The notes beneath the pieces are model-generated. The model searched no databases and had not been told where the DNA came from. It saw nothing but the letters and a program-made list of their open reading frames with translations. Made by a program: the position numbers and the translations under genes. A DNA stretch of 64,000 bases from Curtobacterium sp. Leaf183 (GTDB lineage Bacteria > Actinomycetota > Actinomycetes > Actinomycetales > Microbacteriaceae): contig NZ_LMPO01000001.1 of assembly GCF_001424385.1 (NCBI RefSeq), positions 461,017 to 525,016 on the forward strand. Direction: 5' to 3'. Below, piece after piece: positions 25,423 through 33,947 of this stretch (the stretch's first letter is position 1; every line of letters begins with the position of its first letter).

Positions 25423-26757
25423 CTACGAGCCGAACGCCTTCGAACAGGTCTCCTGTGCCGCGGACTGCCCCTGCAGGCCGTCGATCGTGTCCGACGTCGC
25501 TGGCGCGGACGGGGCGGCGGTCTCGCCCGACGACGACGGCGACGACGCCGCGGACGACGGGGGCGCGGACGACGGGGGCACCGCCTGTCCGGTCGGAGCG
25601 GTGGCGTCCGAGGACGGCGCGGCATCCGACGACGGCGCGTCCGGTGCGGCCTCGGACCCGATGCCTGTGCTGCCCTCGCCCAGCGAGAACGACTGGTCCG
25701 CCTTGATCTTGGCGAACAGCTCGTCCGCCAGGGACTGCGTCGGCTGCACCTTCCCCGCGTACACACCCGTCCCGCCGGTGTCGCCCGGGTACTGCACGAA
25801 GTTCACCTGGTCGAGCGGCAGGTCCTGCAGCGCCCGGCCCATCTGCACCATCGTCCCGACGTCGTTCAGACTCTGCGACAACTGCATGTTCGAGGCCGCC
25901 GCCCGCGCCAGCTTGTACAGAGTGGCGGGCGAGGTCAGGGTCTCGTTCGACTTGACGGTCCGCAGCAACGAGGACAGGAACACCTGCTGACTCGAGATCC
26001 GCCCGAGGTCCGACCCGTCACCGACTCCGTGCCGGGTCCGCAGGAACTCGAGCGCCTGCGACCCCTGCAGCGTCGTCGTCCCCGCCGGCAGGTCGAGTCC
26101 GGTGTAGCGGTCCTTGATCGGCGACGCGACGCACACGGGCACGCCGCCGATCGCGTTCGACATCTCGATCACGCCGTTGAACGACACCGCCGCGGAGTAC
26201 TGCACGTCGAGCCCCGTCAGTCCCTGCACCGTCTGCACGACGCAGTTCAGGCCGCCCTCGCCCCAGGCGTCGTTGATCGGCTGCGCTGCCATCGCCGGCG
26301 TCGTGCCGGACCCGTCGGGCTTCTCGCAGGCGGGGATCGGCGTGACCAGGTCGCGCGGGATGCTCACCGCCGTCGCGTTCGTGTGGTCGGCTGACACGTG
26401 CAGCAGGATGTTGACGTCGTTGAGCGTCGCGTCCCGCTCCCCGTACTGGGTGCCCTGCGCGGGGTCGTTGTCGGTGCCGACGACGAGCATGTTGAAGCCG
26501 CCCTGGTACGCACTGAGGGACTCCCCCTCCGCTGCGACCGAGGGCTGCCCCTGGATCTGCACGCCGTCGCCGAGGTCGTCCGTGACCTGCTTCGCCGCGA
26601 TCGCCGCCACCGAGAACGAACTCACCAGGGCGACGGCGACCACGCCGGACAGCACCTTGGCGACGGTCCCGAAGGGTCGGTGCCGTGGCAGTCGTCCGTG
26701 CCGAGCGATCCCGGATGCGCGGTTCAGGCGGTGGGATCGATCACGGACGTCTTCCAC
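25423..26757 (-). CDS. LytR-CpsA-Psr (LCP) family wall ligase, copy 1
   Basis: A 444-residue protein: short basic N-terminus, one membrane anchor (about 30-52), then the extracellular LCP domain with VVGTDNDPAQG, SIPRDLVTPIP (Arg-Asp contact to the lipid pyrophosphate), IGGVPVCV and LRTRHGVGDGSDLGRISSQQ. A Ser/Pro/Ala-rich tail follows from about 375. LCP enzymes transfer glycopolymers from lipid carrier to peptidoglycan. GTG 26757 is preferred to GTG 26763 for its AGGAG spacing. It is a paralogue of the gene at 26938, and both end in a similar QSAAQETC/QTAKQKTC motif. Confidence 0.9.
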   Translation of the reverse strand: MEDVRDRSHRLNRASGIARHGRLPRHRPFGTVAKVLSGVVAVALVSSFSVAAIAAKQVTDDLGDGVQIQGQPSVAAEGESLSAYQGGFNMLVVGTDNDPAQGTQYGERDATLNDVNILLHVSADHTNATAVSIPRDLVTPIPACEKPDGSGTTPAMAAQPINDAWGEGGLNCVVQTVQGLTGLDVQYSAAVSFNGVIEMSNAIGGVPVCVASPIKDRYTGLDLPAGTTTLQGSQALEFLRTRHGVGDGSDLGRISSQQVFLSSLLRTVKSNETLTSPATLYKLARAAASNMQLSQSLNDVGTMVQMGRALQDLPLDQVNFVQYPGDTGGTGVYAGKVQPTQSLADELFAKIKADQSFSLGEGSTGIGSEAAPDAPSSDAAPSSDATAPTGQAVPPSSAPPSSAASSPSSSGETAAPSAPATSDTIDGLQGQSAAQETCSKAFGS

Positions 26758-26937
26758 GGGCACTCCTGTCGTCGGCGGACACGATGACGGGGGCGGTCCT
26801 GCACGCCTCCGTCGGGTCCCGCGCGCGGTCCGGTCGGGTCACGCCGCGGGAACGGCAACCGGACAAGGCTGCCACAGGTCCGCCTGGCGGTTCCGTGTGG
26901 ATCCCGGGAGCGTCGGGGGCAGCCCGGAGCGTCGGGG

Positions 26938-28380
26938 TCAGCCAGCGGCGACGGCGCAGGTCTTCTGCTTGGCCGTCTGCCCCGTCACGCCGGACATCTC
27001 CTGGGCGGTCGCCGACGAGGTCGGATCCGACGACGCCGGTGGGTCGGTGTCCGGACGGGAGGCCCCCGCCGGCTCGTCCGCGCCGGTCGCGCTGGTCGTG
27101 CCCTCGCCCGGGGAGTCGCTGGTCGCGTCCGTCGCACCGCGTCCGGTCGCGCCCGCGTCGAGCCGGAACGGACGGTCGCTACGGACGGCACGCATGAGCT
27201 TGCCGGCTGTCGCCCGGTCGGGGACGACCTTGCCCGGGAACGCCGGGTCGGTGACGCTGCCCGGGTACTGCACGAAGGTGACGCGGTCCAGGCCGATGCC
27301 GTCGAGTGCCCCGGCCATGTCCACCATCGTCGCCGGGCTCGCGAGCGAGGTCGACAGGGTGATGTTCCTCGACGCGGACCTGGCCAGGCCGTAGAGCTTC
27401 GTGGGGTCGCTGAGCGTGCCCTCGCTCTTGACCTTGCGCAGGAGCGACGACAGGAACTGCTGCAGGCTCGAGATCCGCGACAGGTCACTGCCGTCCCCGA
27501 CGCCGTGTCGGTCCCGCAGGAACGCGAGCGCCGTCGCCCCGGACACCGTGTGCTCGCCGGCGGACAGCTTGAGTCCCGTGTACGGGTCGTCGACCGCGTC
27601 CGTGACACAGACCGGCACCCCACCCACGGCGTCCGACATCCGGATGACCCCGGCGAAGCTGACCTGCGCCGCGTAAGGAACGTCCATGCCCGACAGGTGC
27701 TCGATCGTCGAGACGACACAGTCCATCCCACCGCGGCCGTACGCCTGGTTGAGCGGGGTGTCGGTCACGGCGGGTGCGCTGCCGCACGCCGGCTGGTCGA
27801 CGATGAGGTCTCGGGGGAAGCTCACCGCGACGGCCTGGGTGTGGTCGGCGGAGACGTGGAACAGGACGTTCGAGTCGTTGAGCGTGACCCCGCGGTCCCC
27901 GTAGGCCTGGCCCTGGGCCGGGTCGTTGTCGGCCCCGATCGCCAGCACGTTGAAGGCACCGTCGGTCGAGGCGCCGTCCCCGATGTCCACGGCACGCTGC
28001 TGGAAACCGTGCCCGACGTCGTAGGCGGCATAGGCGGAGAGCGACGTGGCACTCGCGACGGCCACCGCGGCCACGATCCCCACACCGGTCGCCAGGCGCC
28101 TCGCCCCGAGCGGACCACGCCCACGACCGTGGCGCGCCCCGCTCACGCGGTACCCCGGGCCGGAGACGACCGACGGCCGACGGCGTGCGTCGAGCAGGTC
28201 GTCGAACGCTCCTCCGGTCGCAGTGCCGGTGGACGTCGGGCCGGTGGACGTCGAGCCGCCCGACGACGGGCTGGACGGCGACGAACTGGTCGGCGACGGG
28301 CCGGACGGCGACGGACTGGACGGCGACGGACTGGACGGTGACGTGGCGCGGTCTCGGTACGGACCGTCGGGATCGGTCAC
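26938..28380 (-). CDS. LytR-CpsA-Psr (LCP) family wall ligase, copy 2
   Basis: A 480-residue paralogue of the preceding gene. A cytosolic N-terminus of about 90 residues includes a Ser/Pro/Thr repeat encoded by a 15-bp degenerate tandem (28271-28345). Then come one helix (TGVGIVAAVAVASATSLSAY) and the LCP domain with AIGADNDPAQG, SFPRDLIVDQP and LRDRHGVGDGSDLSRISSLQ. The external tail ends with a Cys-containing motif like copy 1. GTG 28380 has GGAGGGAG seven bases upstream. It is the upstream gene of the pair; the 175-base gap to copy 1 could hold a second promoter. The pair probably attaches different wall polymers. Confidence 0.9.
   Translation of the reverse strand: MTDPDGPYRDRATSPSSPSPSSPSPSGPSPTSSSPSSPSSGGSTSTGPTSTGTATGGAFDDLLDARRRPSVVSGPGYRVSGARHGRGRGPLGARRLATGVGIVAAVAVASATSLSAYAAYDVGHGFQQRAVDIGDGASTDGAFNVLAIGADNDPAQGQAYGDRGVTLNDSNVLFHVSADHTQAVAVSFPRDLIVDQPACGSAPAVTDTPLNQAYGRGGMDCVVSTIEHLSGMDVPYAAQVSFAGVIRMSDAVGGVPVCVTDAVDDPYTGLKLSAGEHTVSGATALAFLRDRHGVGDGSDLSRISSLQQFLSSLLRKVKSEGTLSDPTKLYGLARSASRNITLSTSLASPATMVDMAGALDGIGLDRVTFVQYPGSVTDPAFPGKVVPDRATAGKLMRAVRSDRPFRLDAGATGRGATDATSDSPGEGTTSATGADEPAGASRPDTDPPASSDPTSSATAQEMSGVTGQTAKQKTCAVAAG
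28271..28345. repeat. Degenerate 15-bp tandem repeat in LCP copy 2
   Basis: Five units of CTGGACGGCGACGGA-like sequence (28271, 28286, 28301, 28316, 28331), differing at one to three positions. They encode the cytosolic Ser-Pro repeat of the LCP protein. The unit length of 15 equals that of the TetR minisatellite. Confidence 0.85.
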
Positions 28381-28514
28381 GGGCGGACTCCCTCCGAGCG
28401 GCCTGCGGGCCGGCCACTCGCGGGGGGACGATACCCGAGACCGTGCGAGCGGCCCGGCAACCCGATCGGCTCGGCGTGCCCTGTTCGGGGGCCAGCGATC
28501 GGATCACCCCCTGC

Positions 28515-29225
28515 TCACGCCGACTCCGCCGATCGGAACCGGTCGGGCAGCGCGCTCAGGCAGGTGCCGAGCTGACGCACGAGCTGCCCGCACAGCACCA
28601 GGTCGTCCCGCTCGGCGGCGGCGCGGGCACGGTCGAGCAGCCGGAGCCGCTGTCGGCGATCGACGTCCGCGTCGATGCCGTTCGCCAGGGCCACGTCGTC
28701 CGTGTAGAAGACGTCGAGCACCGGACGCTGCGCCGCGAGCAGGTCCGCGCTGACCGAGGCCCCGGCCCGTCGCAGCAACCACGCCGCGATCTCGACGAAG
28801 GCCCCAGCTTCGGACAGGCAGTCGCGGGTCCAGGCGGGGTCGAAGGACTCGTCCGTGGCGCCCGTGGTGGCCGGGGGCTCGGCGAGCATGGCGCATCCGA
28901 GACGGATCCGTTCCTGCATCTGCTCGACCGACCACGGTGCGATGACGACGCCCACGTACCGCTGCACCGACACCAGGCGGAGCGCTTCGAGCGGCACGAG
29001 GGCTTCGCGGACAGGGGTGCGCGACACACGCATGTCGTCGGCCAGCGCTTCGAGCCGGAGCCGCTGCCCTCGTCGGTACTCGCCCCGGAGGATCCGCTCC
29101 AGCAGCCGGAGGAACACCGCGTCGCGCAGCAGGCTGCGCGGGACGCCCAGCCCGTCGCGCTCCCGCTGCCCGAGCACAGCGGACGCTGTCGTCTCCCCGA
29201 ACCCCATGGCACCAGCGTCACGCAT
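28515..29225 (-). CDS. GntR-family transcriptional regulator
   Basis: About 236 residues. The winged HTH reads LLERILRGEYRRGQRLRLEA then ALADDMRVSRTPVREALVPL, the classical FadR-type GntR signature, followed by an all-helical FCD-like effector domain. Start uncertain: ATG 29225, ATG 29207 or further upstream to 29315 are all in frame without a good ribosome site; I give 29225. It lies downstream of the MFS carrier on the same strand with a possible own promoter and palindrome at 29429-29448. A sugar or organic acid effector related to the MFS cargo is plausible but unproven. Confidence 0.85.
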   Translation of the reverse strand: MRDAGAMGFGETTASAVLGQRERDGLGVPRSLLRDAVFLRLLERILRGEYRRGQRLRLEALADDMRVSRTPVREALVPLEALRLVSVQRYVGVVIAPWSVEQMQERIRLGCAMLAEPPATTGATDESFDPAWTRDCLSEAGAFVEIAAWLLRRAGASVSADLLAAQRPVLDVFYTDDVALANGIDADVDRRQRLRLLDRARAAAERDDLVLCGQLVRQLGTCLSALPDRFRSAESA

Positions 29226-29428
29226 GGCACCCGCGGCGCCCCCGGTGGTCGACCGATCCGTGGACGCCCGCGCGTCGCGCTGCCCTGTGGAGGACCGGAC
29301 ACCCGTCGACCGCACGTCGCCCGGAGGGCCCCGCGATCACCCCGTCTCGCATCACTGCACTCCCGCTGTCGTGACCCCCGGCGGAGGTCGATGGAGTCAG
29401 CGTTGCAGGCCGGGACCCTCACTGCTAA

Positions 29429-29451
29429 ACATTCGGTATTCCGGATGTCAG
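29429..29451 (-). promoter_or_regulatory. Putative promoter/operator of the GntR gene
   Basis: On the minus strand CTGACA (29451-29446) is a five-of-six -35. The next 17 bases hold an imperfect palindrome, ACATCCGG…CCGAATGT (29448-29429, one mismatch in the arms), followed by TTAGCA. It overlaps the last bases of the MFS gene. The -10 is weak, so the promoter call is tentative; the AT-rich palindrome contrasts with its surroundings. Confidence 0.4.
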
Positions 29452-30911
29452 CGCTTCGCGTCTTCCTTCTTCACGATGACCGAGAGCGGCTGCGTGACGT
29501 CCTCCAGCCCCTTCCGCGCGGCGTCGACACCGAAGATCAGCGCCACGACCCCGCCGACGATCATGATGCCGGCACCGAGCAGGTAGCCCCAGAAGAGCGG
29601 CTCACGCGAGGACCCGTCGCCGATGAGCGCGCCGTAGATGAGCGGTGCGATCGCGCCGAAGATCTGGGCCAGCGCGAAGAAGTACGAGATCGCCTGCGAC
29701 CGCAGCTCGAGCGGGAAGATCTCGCTCACGGTCAGGTAGGCGCTCGACGCCCCCGCCGAGGCGAAGAAGAACGAGATGCACCAGAAGACGACCTGCACGG
29801 TGGCGGTGATGGCGTCGGCCTGGAACAGGAACGCCGAGACAGCGAGCACCAGTCCGGAGATCAGGTAGGTGCTGAAGATCATCTGTCGACGGCCCCACGT
29901 GTCGAACAACCGCCCGAGCAGGATCGGCCCGAGCAGGTTGCCGATCGCGAACGGGAAGAAGTACACGGCGGTCTCCGAGGTCTTGAGCCCGAAGAAGTTC
30001 GTGAGCACGAGTGCGTACGTGAAGAAGATCGCGTTGTACAGGAACGCCTGCGTGATCATCATCGTGGCGCCGACCAGCGTGCGCGTCGGGTACTGCTGGA
30101 ACAGCACCTTGACGATCGTGGTGAAGCGCACGTTGTCCATCGGGGTGACGGTCATCGCCTTGGAGTCGTCGACCTTCTCGAGCGGCTTGCCGGACTCCCG
30201 CTCGACCTCGGCCTCGATGCGCGAGACCGTGGCGTCGGCCTCTTCCTCGCGGCCGTGCGTCATGAGCCACCGCGGACTCTCGGGGATGTGCCGCCGCAGG
30301 AAGATGATCGCGATGCCGAGCACCGGGCCGAGGAAGAACCCGATCCGCCACCCGATGTTCTCCGCGAAGTGCGCGGTGTCGAGCAGGTAGATGTTCGCGA
30401 AGGCGCCGAGCGCGGCACCGCCCCAGTAGGTGCCGTTGATGGCGATGTCGACGTGCCCGCGGTACTTCGCCGGGATCAGCTCGTCGATCGCCGAGTTGAT
30501 CGCGGCGTACTCGCCGCCGATGCCCAGGCCCGCGATGAAGCGGAACACGGCGAGGAACCAGTAGTCCTGCGCGAACCCCGCGATGCCCGAACCGATGAGG
30601 TAGATGGCCAGCGTCAGGATGAAGAGCTTGCGGCGCCCGAGCCGGTCGGACAACCGCCCGAAGACGACGGCACCGATGACCTGTCCGAACAGGTAGACCG
30701 TGCCGAGCGACGTCACCTGCTGCGTCGACAGGTTCAGGTCCGCCTGGAACCCGGCGTTCGAGACGATCTGGATCTCGAGCCCGTCCAGGATCCACGAGAT
30801 GCCGAGTCCCACCACGACACTCCAGTGGAACCGCGTCCACGGCAGCCGGTCCATCCTCGCCGGCACCAGGCTCCTGACCTGTCCGTCCTGCAACCCGTTC
30901 GCGGTCGTCAT
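29448..30911 (-). CDS. MFS transporter, sugar/acid symporter type
   Basis: A 487-residue carrier with about twelve hydrophobic helices. The MFS signature FGRLSDRLGRRKLFI lies after helix 2 and a second in LGRLFDTWGRRQMIF; helix 4-5 has RFIAGLGIGGEYAAINSAIDELIP. A central cytosolic loop (about residues 225-265) is charged. The pattern resembles the SP/AAHS groups that import sugars, aromatic acids or metabolites with protons; cargo unknown. ATG 30911 has AGGA nine bases upstream. The GntR gene follows 222 bases downstream on the same strand and is a candidate regulator. Confidence 0.87.
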   Translation of the reverse strand: MTTANGLQDGQVRSLVPARMDRLPWTRFHWSVVVGLGISWILDGLEIQIVSNAGFQADLNLSTQQVTSLGTVYLFGQVIGAVVFGRLSDRLGRRKLFILTLAIYLIGSGIAGFAQDYWFLAVFRFIAGLGIGGEYAAINSAIDELIPAKYRGHVDIAINGTYWGGAALGAFANIYLLDTAHFAENIGWRIGFFLGPVLGIAIIFLRRHIPESPRWLMTHGREEEADATVSRIEAEVERESGKPLEKVDDSKAMTVTPMDNVRFTTIVKVLFQQYPTRTLVGATMMITQAFLYNAIFFTYALVLTNFFGLKTSETAVYFFPFAIGNLLGPILLGRLFDTWGRRQMIFSTYLISGLVLAVSAFLFQADAITATVQVVFWCISFFFASAGASSAYLTVSEIFPLELRSQAISYFFALAQIFGAIAPLIYGALIGDGSSREPLFWGYLLGAGIMIVGGVVALIFGVDAARKGLEDVTQPLSVIVKKEDAKR

Positions 30912-31154
30912 CGCGTCCTGCTCCTCACCCGCCGGAGCTCCGACGCCCGGCACAGATGGAGAACGTACGCCCGGATCGCCGCGGTCGTTCCCGGGCGGAA
31001 CGAGACGGGCCGGACACGGCGGCCGGTGGACCGGCGCGGAGCCGGATCCCCCTATCCAGATCCGGCTCCGTCGCCGGTGGCGGGCCGACGGCGTGCTGCT
31101 CGTCCGGTCGGACCCTGTCCAGCATCATCGCGGCTGCCAGGGCCAGAGACAAGT

Positions 31155-31192
31155 GTCACGGTGGAACGACACGGGACCGTGACCAGTACCGT
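31155..31192 (+). promoter_or_regulatory. Palindrome and leaderless promoter of the MetE-like gene
   Basis: GTCACGGT (31155-31162) and ACCGTGAC (31176-31183) are exact 8-bp arms 13 bases apart. TACCGT (31187-31192) lies six bases before the GTG start and is the likely -10, so a protein on the palindrome would cover the core promoter. The 13-base spacing equals that of the OhrR-site palindrome. Confidence 0.5.
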
Positions 31193-31198
31193 GGCAGC

Positions 31199-32398
31199 GT
31201 GCCGATCCAGAGTCCGACCGACCGCATCCTGACGACCCACACCGGCTCGCTCCCCCGGACCCCCGAGCTCAGCGCGCTGCTGGTGGCCCGCGACCAGGGC
31301 AAGCCGTACGACCACGACGCCCTGCGCGAGGAGACGGCGGCGGTCCTGGCCCGCACGGTCGACGCGCAGCTCGACGCCGGAATCGACGTGGTGAACGACG
31401 GCGAGGTCCCGCGGGTCGGCTTCTCGACCTACATCCGCGAACGCCTGACCGGCTTCGGCGGTGTCGGGCACCGCAAGCCGACCCTGGACTCGCTGAAGTT
31501 CCCGGACTACGCGGCCTTCCAGGCGAAGCAAATCGACGAGGGCGCCGAGTTCGCCCGGGTCTGGGACACCCCGGTCGCGCAGGGGCTGCTGCAGTACGAC
31601 CAGGAGCGGGCCGGCATCCGCGAGGACCTCGACGGCTTCGCGCGCGAACTCGACCGCAACGCCGCCGCGGGCCGCACCCCCGCCGGCACCTTCATCTCGG
31701 CAGCGACACCGGGCATCGTCGCCACGACGCTGCTCCTCGACGACGCCAACCCGCACTACGCCGACCACCGCGAGTACGTCTTCGCGCTCGCCGAGCAGCT
31801 CCGCGTCGAGTACGAGGAGATCGTCGCGCGCGGGCACGTGCTGCAGCTCGACGCCCCGGACCTGGCGATGGAGCGCGTGATCCACTTCGGCGACGCGAGC
31901 CTCGACGAGTTCCTGGCCGCGGTCGACCTGCACGTCGACGCGCTCAACCACGCGTTGCGGAACATCCCGAAGGAGCAGACCCGCCTGCACGTCTGCTACG
32001 GCAACTGGCAGGGCCCGCACCAGGACGACGTGCCGGTCGACGTGCTGCTGCCGCACCTGTACCGCGCCGAGGTCGGTGCCTTCAGCATCCCGTTCGGCAA
32101 CCCCCGGCACGCACACGAGTTCCCGGCGTTCCGCGACCTGCCGCTGCCGGACGGCGCCGTGCTCGTCCCCGGAGTCATCGACGTGACGACGAACTACCTG
32201 GAGCACCCGCAGCTCGTCGCGAACCGCATCGTCGAAGCGGCCGAAGCAGTCGGCGACCCGACCCGCGTCGTGGCCGGCACCGACTGCGGGCTCGCGACGT
32301 TCGCGAGCTACGAGTTCGTCGCGACGGACGTCGCGTGGGCGAAGCTCCGCGCGCTCACCGAGGGCGCGGAGATCGCGAGCAAGCGCCTGTTCGGCTGA
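31199..32398 (+). CDS. Cobalamin-independent methionine synthase-like protein (MetE core)
   Basis: A 399-residue single barrel like the MetE C-terminal half. Metal ligands of the family are visible in RLHVCYGNW (His, Cys) and AGTDCGLATF (Cys); THTGSLPR at the N-terminus and LDAPDLAMER are also typical. Full MetE is about 750 residues, so this is the short, core-type homologue, which in known cases may use other methyl donors or thiol acceptors such as an alternative methionine or coenzyme-M-like transfer. GTG 31199 is leaderless by the -10 at 31187-31192. No methionine genes are adjacent. Confidence 0.85.
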   Translation: MPIQSPTDRILTTHTGSLPRTPELSALLVARDQGKPYDHDALREETAAVLARTVDAQLDAGIDVVNDGEVPRVGFSTYIRERLTGFGGVGHRKPTLDSLKFPDYAAFQAKQIDEGAEFARVWDTPVAQGLLQYDQERAGIREDLDGFARELDRNAAAGRTPAGTFISAATPGIVATTLLLDDANPHYADHREYVFALAEQLRVEYEEIVARGHVLQLDAPDLAMERVIHFGDASLDEFLAAVDLHVDALNHALRNIPKEQTRLHVCYGNWQGPHQDDVPVDVLLPHLYRAEVGAFSIPFGNPRHAHEFPAFRDLPLPDGAVLVPGVIDVTTNYLEHPQLVANRIVEAAEAVGDPTRVVAGTDCGLATFASYEFVATDVAWAKLRALTEGAEIASKRLFG

Positions 32399-32429
32399 CG
32401 CCGGCCTCTCGGCGAGACACCCGCGAGTG

Positions 32430-32463
32430 GTCGAGACGCCGCCGTCCTCGGCGGCGTCTCGAC
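32430..32463 (+). terminator. Terminator of the MetE-like gene
   Basis: GTCGAGACGCCGCC (32430-32443) and GGCGGCGTCTCGAC (32450-32463) are perfect 14-bp arms with a 6-base loop, 31 bases after the stop. It is immediately followed by a family-1 element at 32487, so that element is not needed for termination here. Confidence 0.85.
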
Positions 32464-32486
32464 GGATCCGCGGTGTCCGGAGCAAC

Positions 32487-32528
32487 GGACGGGAGGCCCG
32501 GTGCCAGCTGGCACCGATCCTCCCGTCC
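32487..32528. repeat. Family-1 palindromic repeat, loop-free
   Basis: A 42-bp palindrome centred at 32507/32508. Left arm starts GGACGGGAGGCCCGGTGCCA and pairs with the right arm at 19 of 21 positions. It ends 34 bases before the GTG of the AAA gene, so it covers the -35 side of that promoter. Confidence 0.85.
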
Positions 32529-32561
32529 GCGCTGTCGGTGCGCAGGCGTAGCGTCGGAGAC

Positions 32562-33947
32562 GTGACCCGACCAACCATCCGAACGGTCGGCGAGCTCCGC
32601 ACCTCTGGTCACGTCCAGAAGACGGTCCGCGCCGAGATCCGCGACAACCTGCTGACCGCCCTGCGAGCGGGCACCGACCCCTGGCCCGGCCTGCACGGCT
32701 TCGAGACCACGGTGATCCCCCAGCTCGAACGAGCCCTGATCGCCGGCCACGACGTGGTCCTGCTCGGCGAACGCGGCCAGGGCAAGACCCGCCTGCTCCG
32801 CACCCTGCAGGGTCTGCTCGACGAGTGGACCCCCGTGATCGCCGGCTCCGAACTCGGCGAGCACCCCTTCGAGCCCATCACCACGGCCAGCATCCGGCGG
32901 GCGCAGGAACTCGGCGACGCGATGCCGGTCGAGTGGTGGCACCGCGACGGCCGCTACGTCGAGAAGCTCGCGACCCCGGACACCAGCGTCGCGGACCTGA
33001 TCGGCGACGTCGACCCGATGAAGGTCGCCGAGGGGCGCAGCCTGGGTGACCCCGAGACCATCCACTTCGGGCTGATCCCCCGCGCGCACCGCGGCATCGT
33101 CGCGATCAACGAGCTCCCGGACCTGGCCGAACGCATCCAGGTCGCGATGCTCAACGTGATGGAAGAGCGTGACGTGCAGATCCGCGGCTACGTGCTGCGG
33201 CTGCCGCTCGACGTGCTCGTCGTGGCCAGCGCCAACCCCGAGGACTACACCAACCGCGGCCGGATCATCACGCCGCTCAAGGACCGCTTCGGCGCCGAGA
33301 TCCGCACGCACTACCCGATCGAGCTCGAGGACGAGATCGCCGTCATCCGGCAAGAGGCACAGCTCACGGCGGACGTCCCGGACGCCCTGGTCGAGATCCT
33401 CGCCCGCTTCACCCGGGCACTGCGCGAGTCCAGCGCGGTCGACCAGCGCAGCGGCGTCAGCGCACGCTTCTCGATCGCCGGCGCCGAGACCGTCTCCGCC
33501 GCCGCCGTGCACCGTGCGGCGCGGCAGGGCGAGTCCGAAGCGGTCGCCCGGCCGATCGACCTCGAGACCGCGGTCGACGTCCTCGGCGGCAAGATCGAGT
33601 TCGAGTCCGGCGAAGAGGACCGGGCCGACGAGGTCCTCGAGCACCTGCTCCGCACCGCCACGGCCGAGACGGTCCGTTCCCGGCTCCGGGGGCTCGACCT
33701 CGCGCAGCTCATCGAGGCCCTCGACGGCGGCACGATGGTCACCACGGGCGAGCAGGTCTCCGCGCGGGCGTTCCTCGAGGGCCTGCCGTCGCTCGGCGAG
33801 TCCGACCTGTACGACCGGATCTGCGAACGACTCGGCGCCACGAACGACGGCGAGCGGGCCGGCGCGATCGAGCTCGCGCTCGAAGGGCTGTTCCTCGCGC
33901 GCAAGATCAGCAAGGAGTCCGGCGGGGGCGAAGCCGTCTATGGCTAG
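32562..33947 (+). CDS. MoxR/ChlI-like AAA+ ATPase paired with VWA protein
   Basis: A 461-residue magnesium-chelatase-like AAA+ protein. Walker A GERGQGKT (69-76), Walker B GIVAINELPDL, sensor VVASANPEDYTNRGRIITPLKDRF, then a helical C-terminal domain. It resembles the ChlI/MoxR clade but there are no bacteriochlorophyll or cobalamin genes nearby. GTG 32562 has TAGCGT seven bases upstream (32549-32554), so it is probably leaderless. It overlaps the VWA gene by 8 bases. The pair likely forms an ATPase-MIDAS chaperone machine like RavA-ViaA; the substrate is unknown. Confidence 0.87.
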   Translation: MTRPTIRTVGELRTSGHVQKTVRAEIRDNLLTALRAGTDPWPGLHGFETTVIPQLERALIAGHDVVLLGERGQGKTRLLRTLQGLLDEWTPVIAGSELGEHPFEPITTASIRRAQELGDAMPVEWWHRDGRYVEKLATPDTSVADLIGDVDPMKVAEGRSLGDPETIHFGLIPRAHRGIVAINELPDLAERIQVAMLNVMEERDVQIRGYVLRLPLDVLVVASANPEDYTNRGRIITPLKDRFGAEIRTHYPIELEDEIAVIRQEAQLTADVPDALVEILARFTRALRESSAVDQRSGVSARFSIAGAETVSAAAVHRAARQGESEAVARPIDLETAVDVLGGKIEFESGEEDRADEVLEHLLRTATAETVRSRLRGLDLAQLIEALDGGTMVTTGEQVSARAFLEGLPSLGESDLYDRICERLGATNDGERAGAIELALEGLFLARKISKESGGGEAVYG

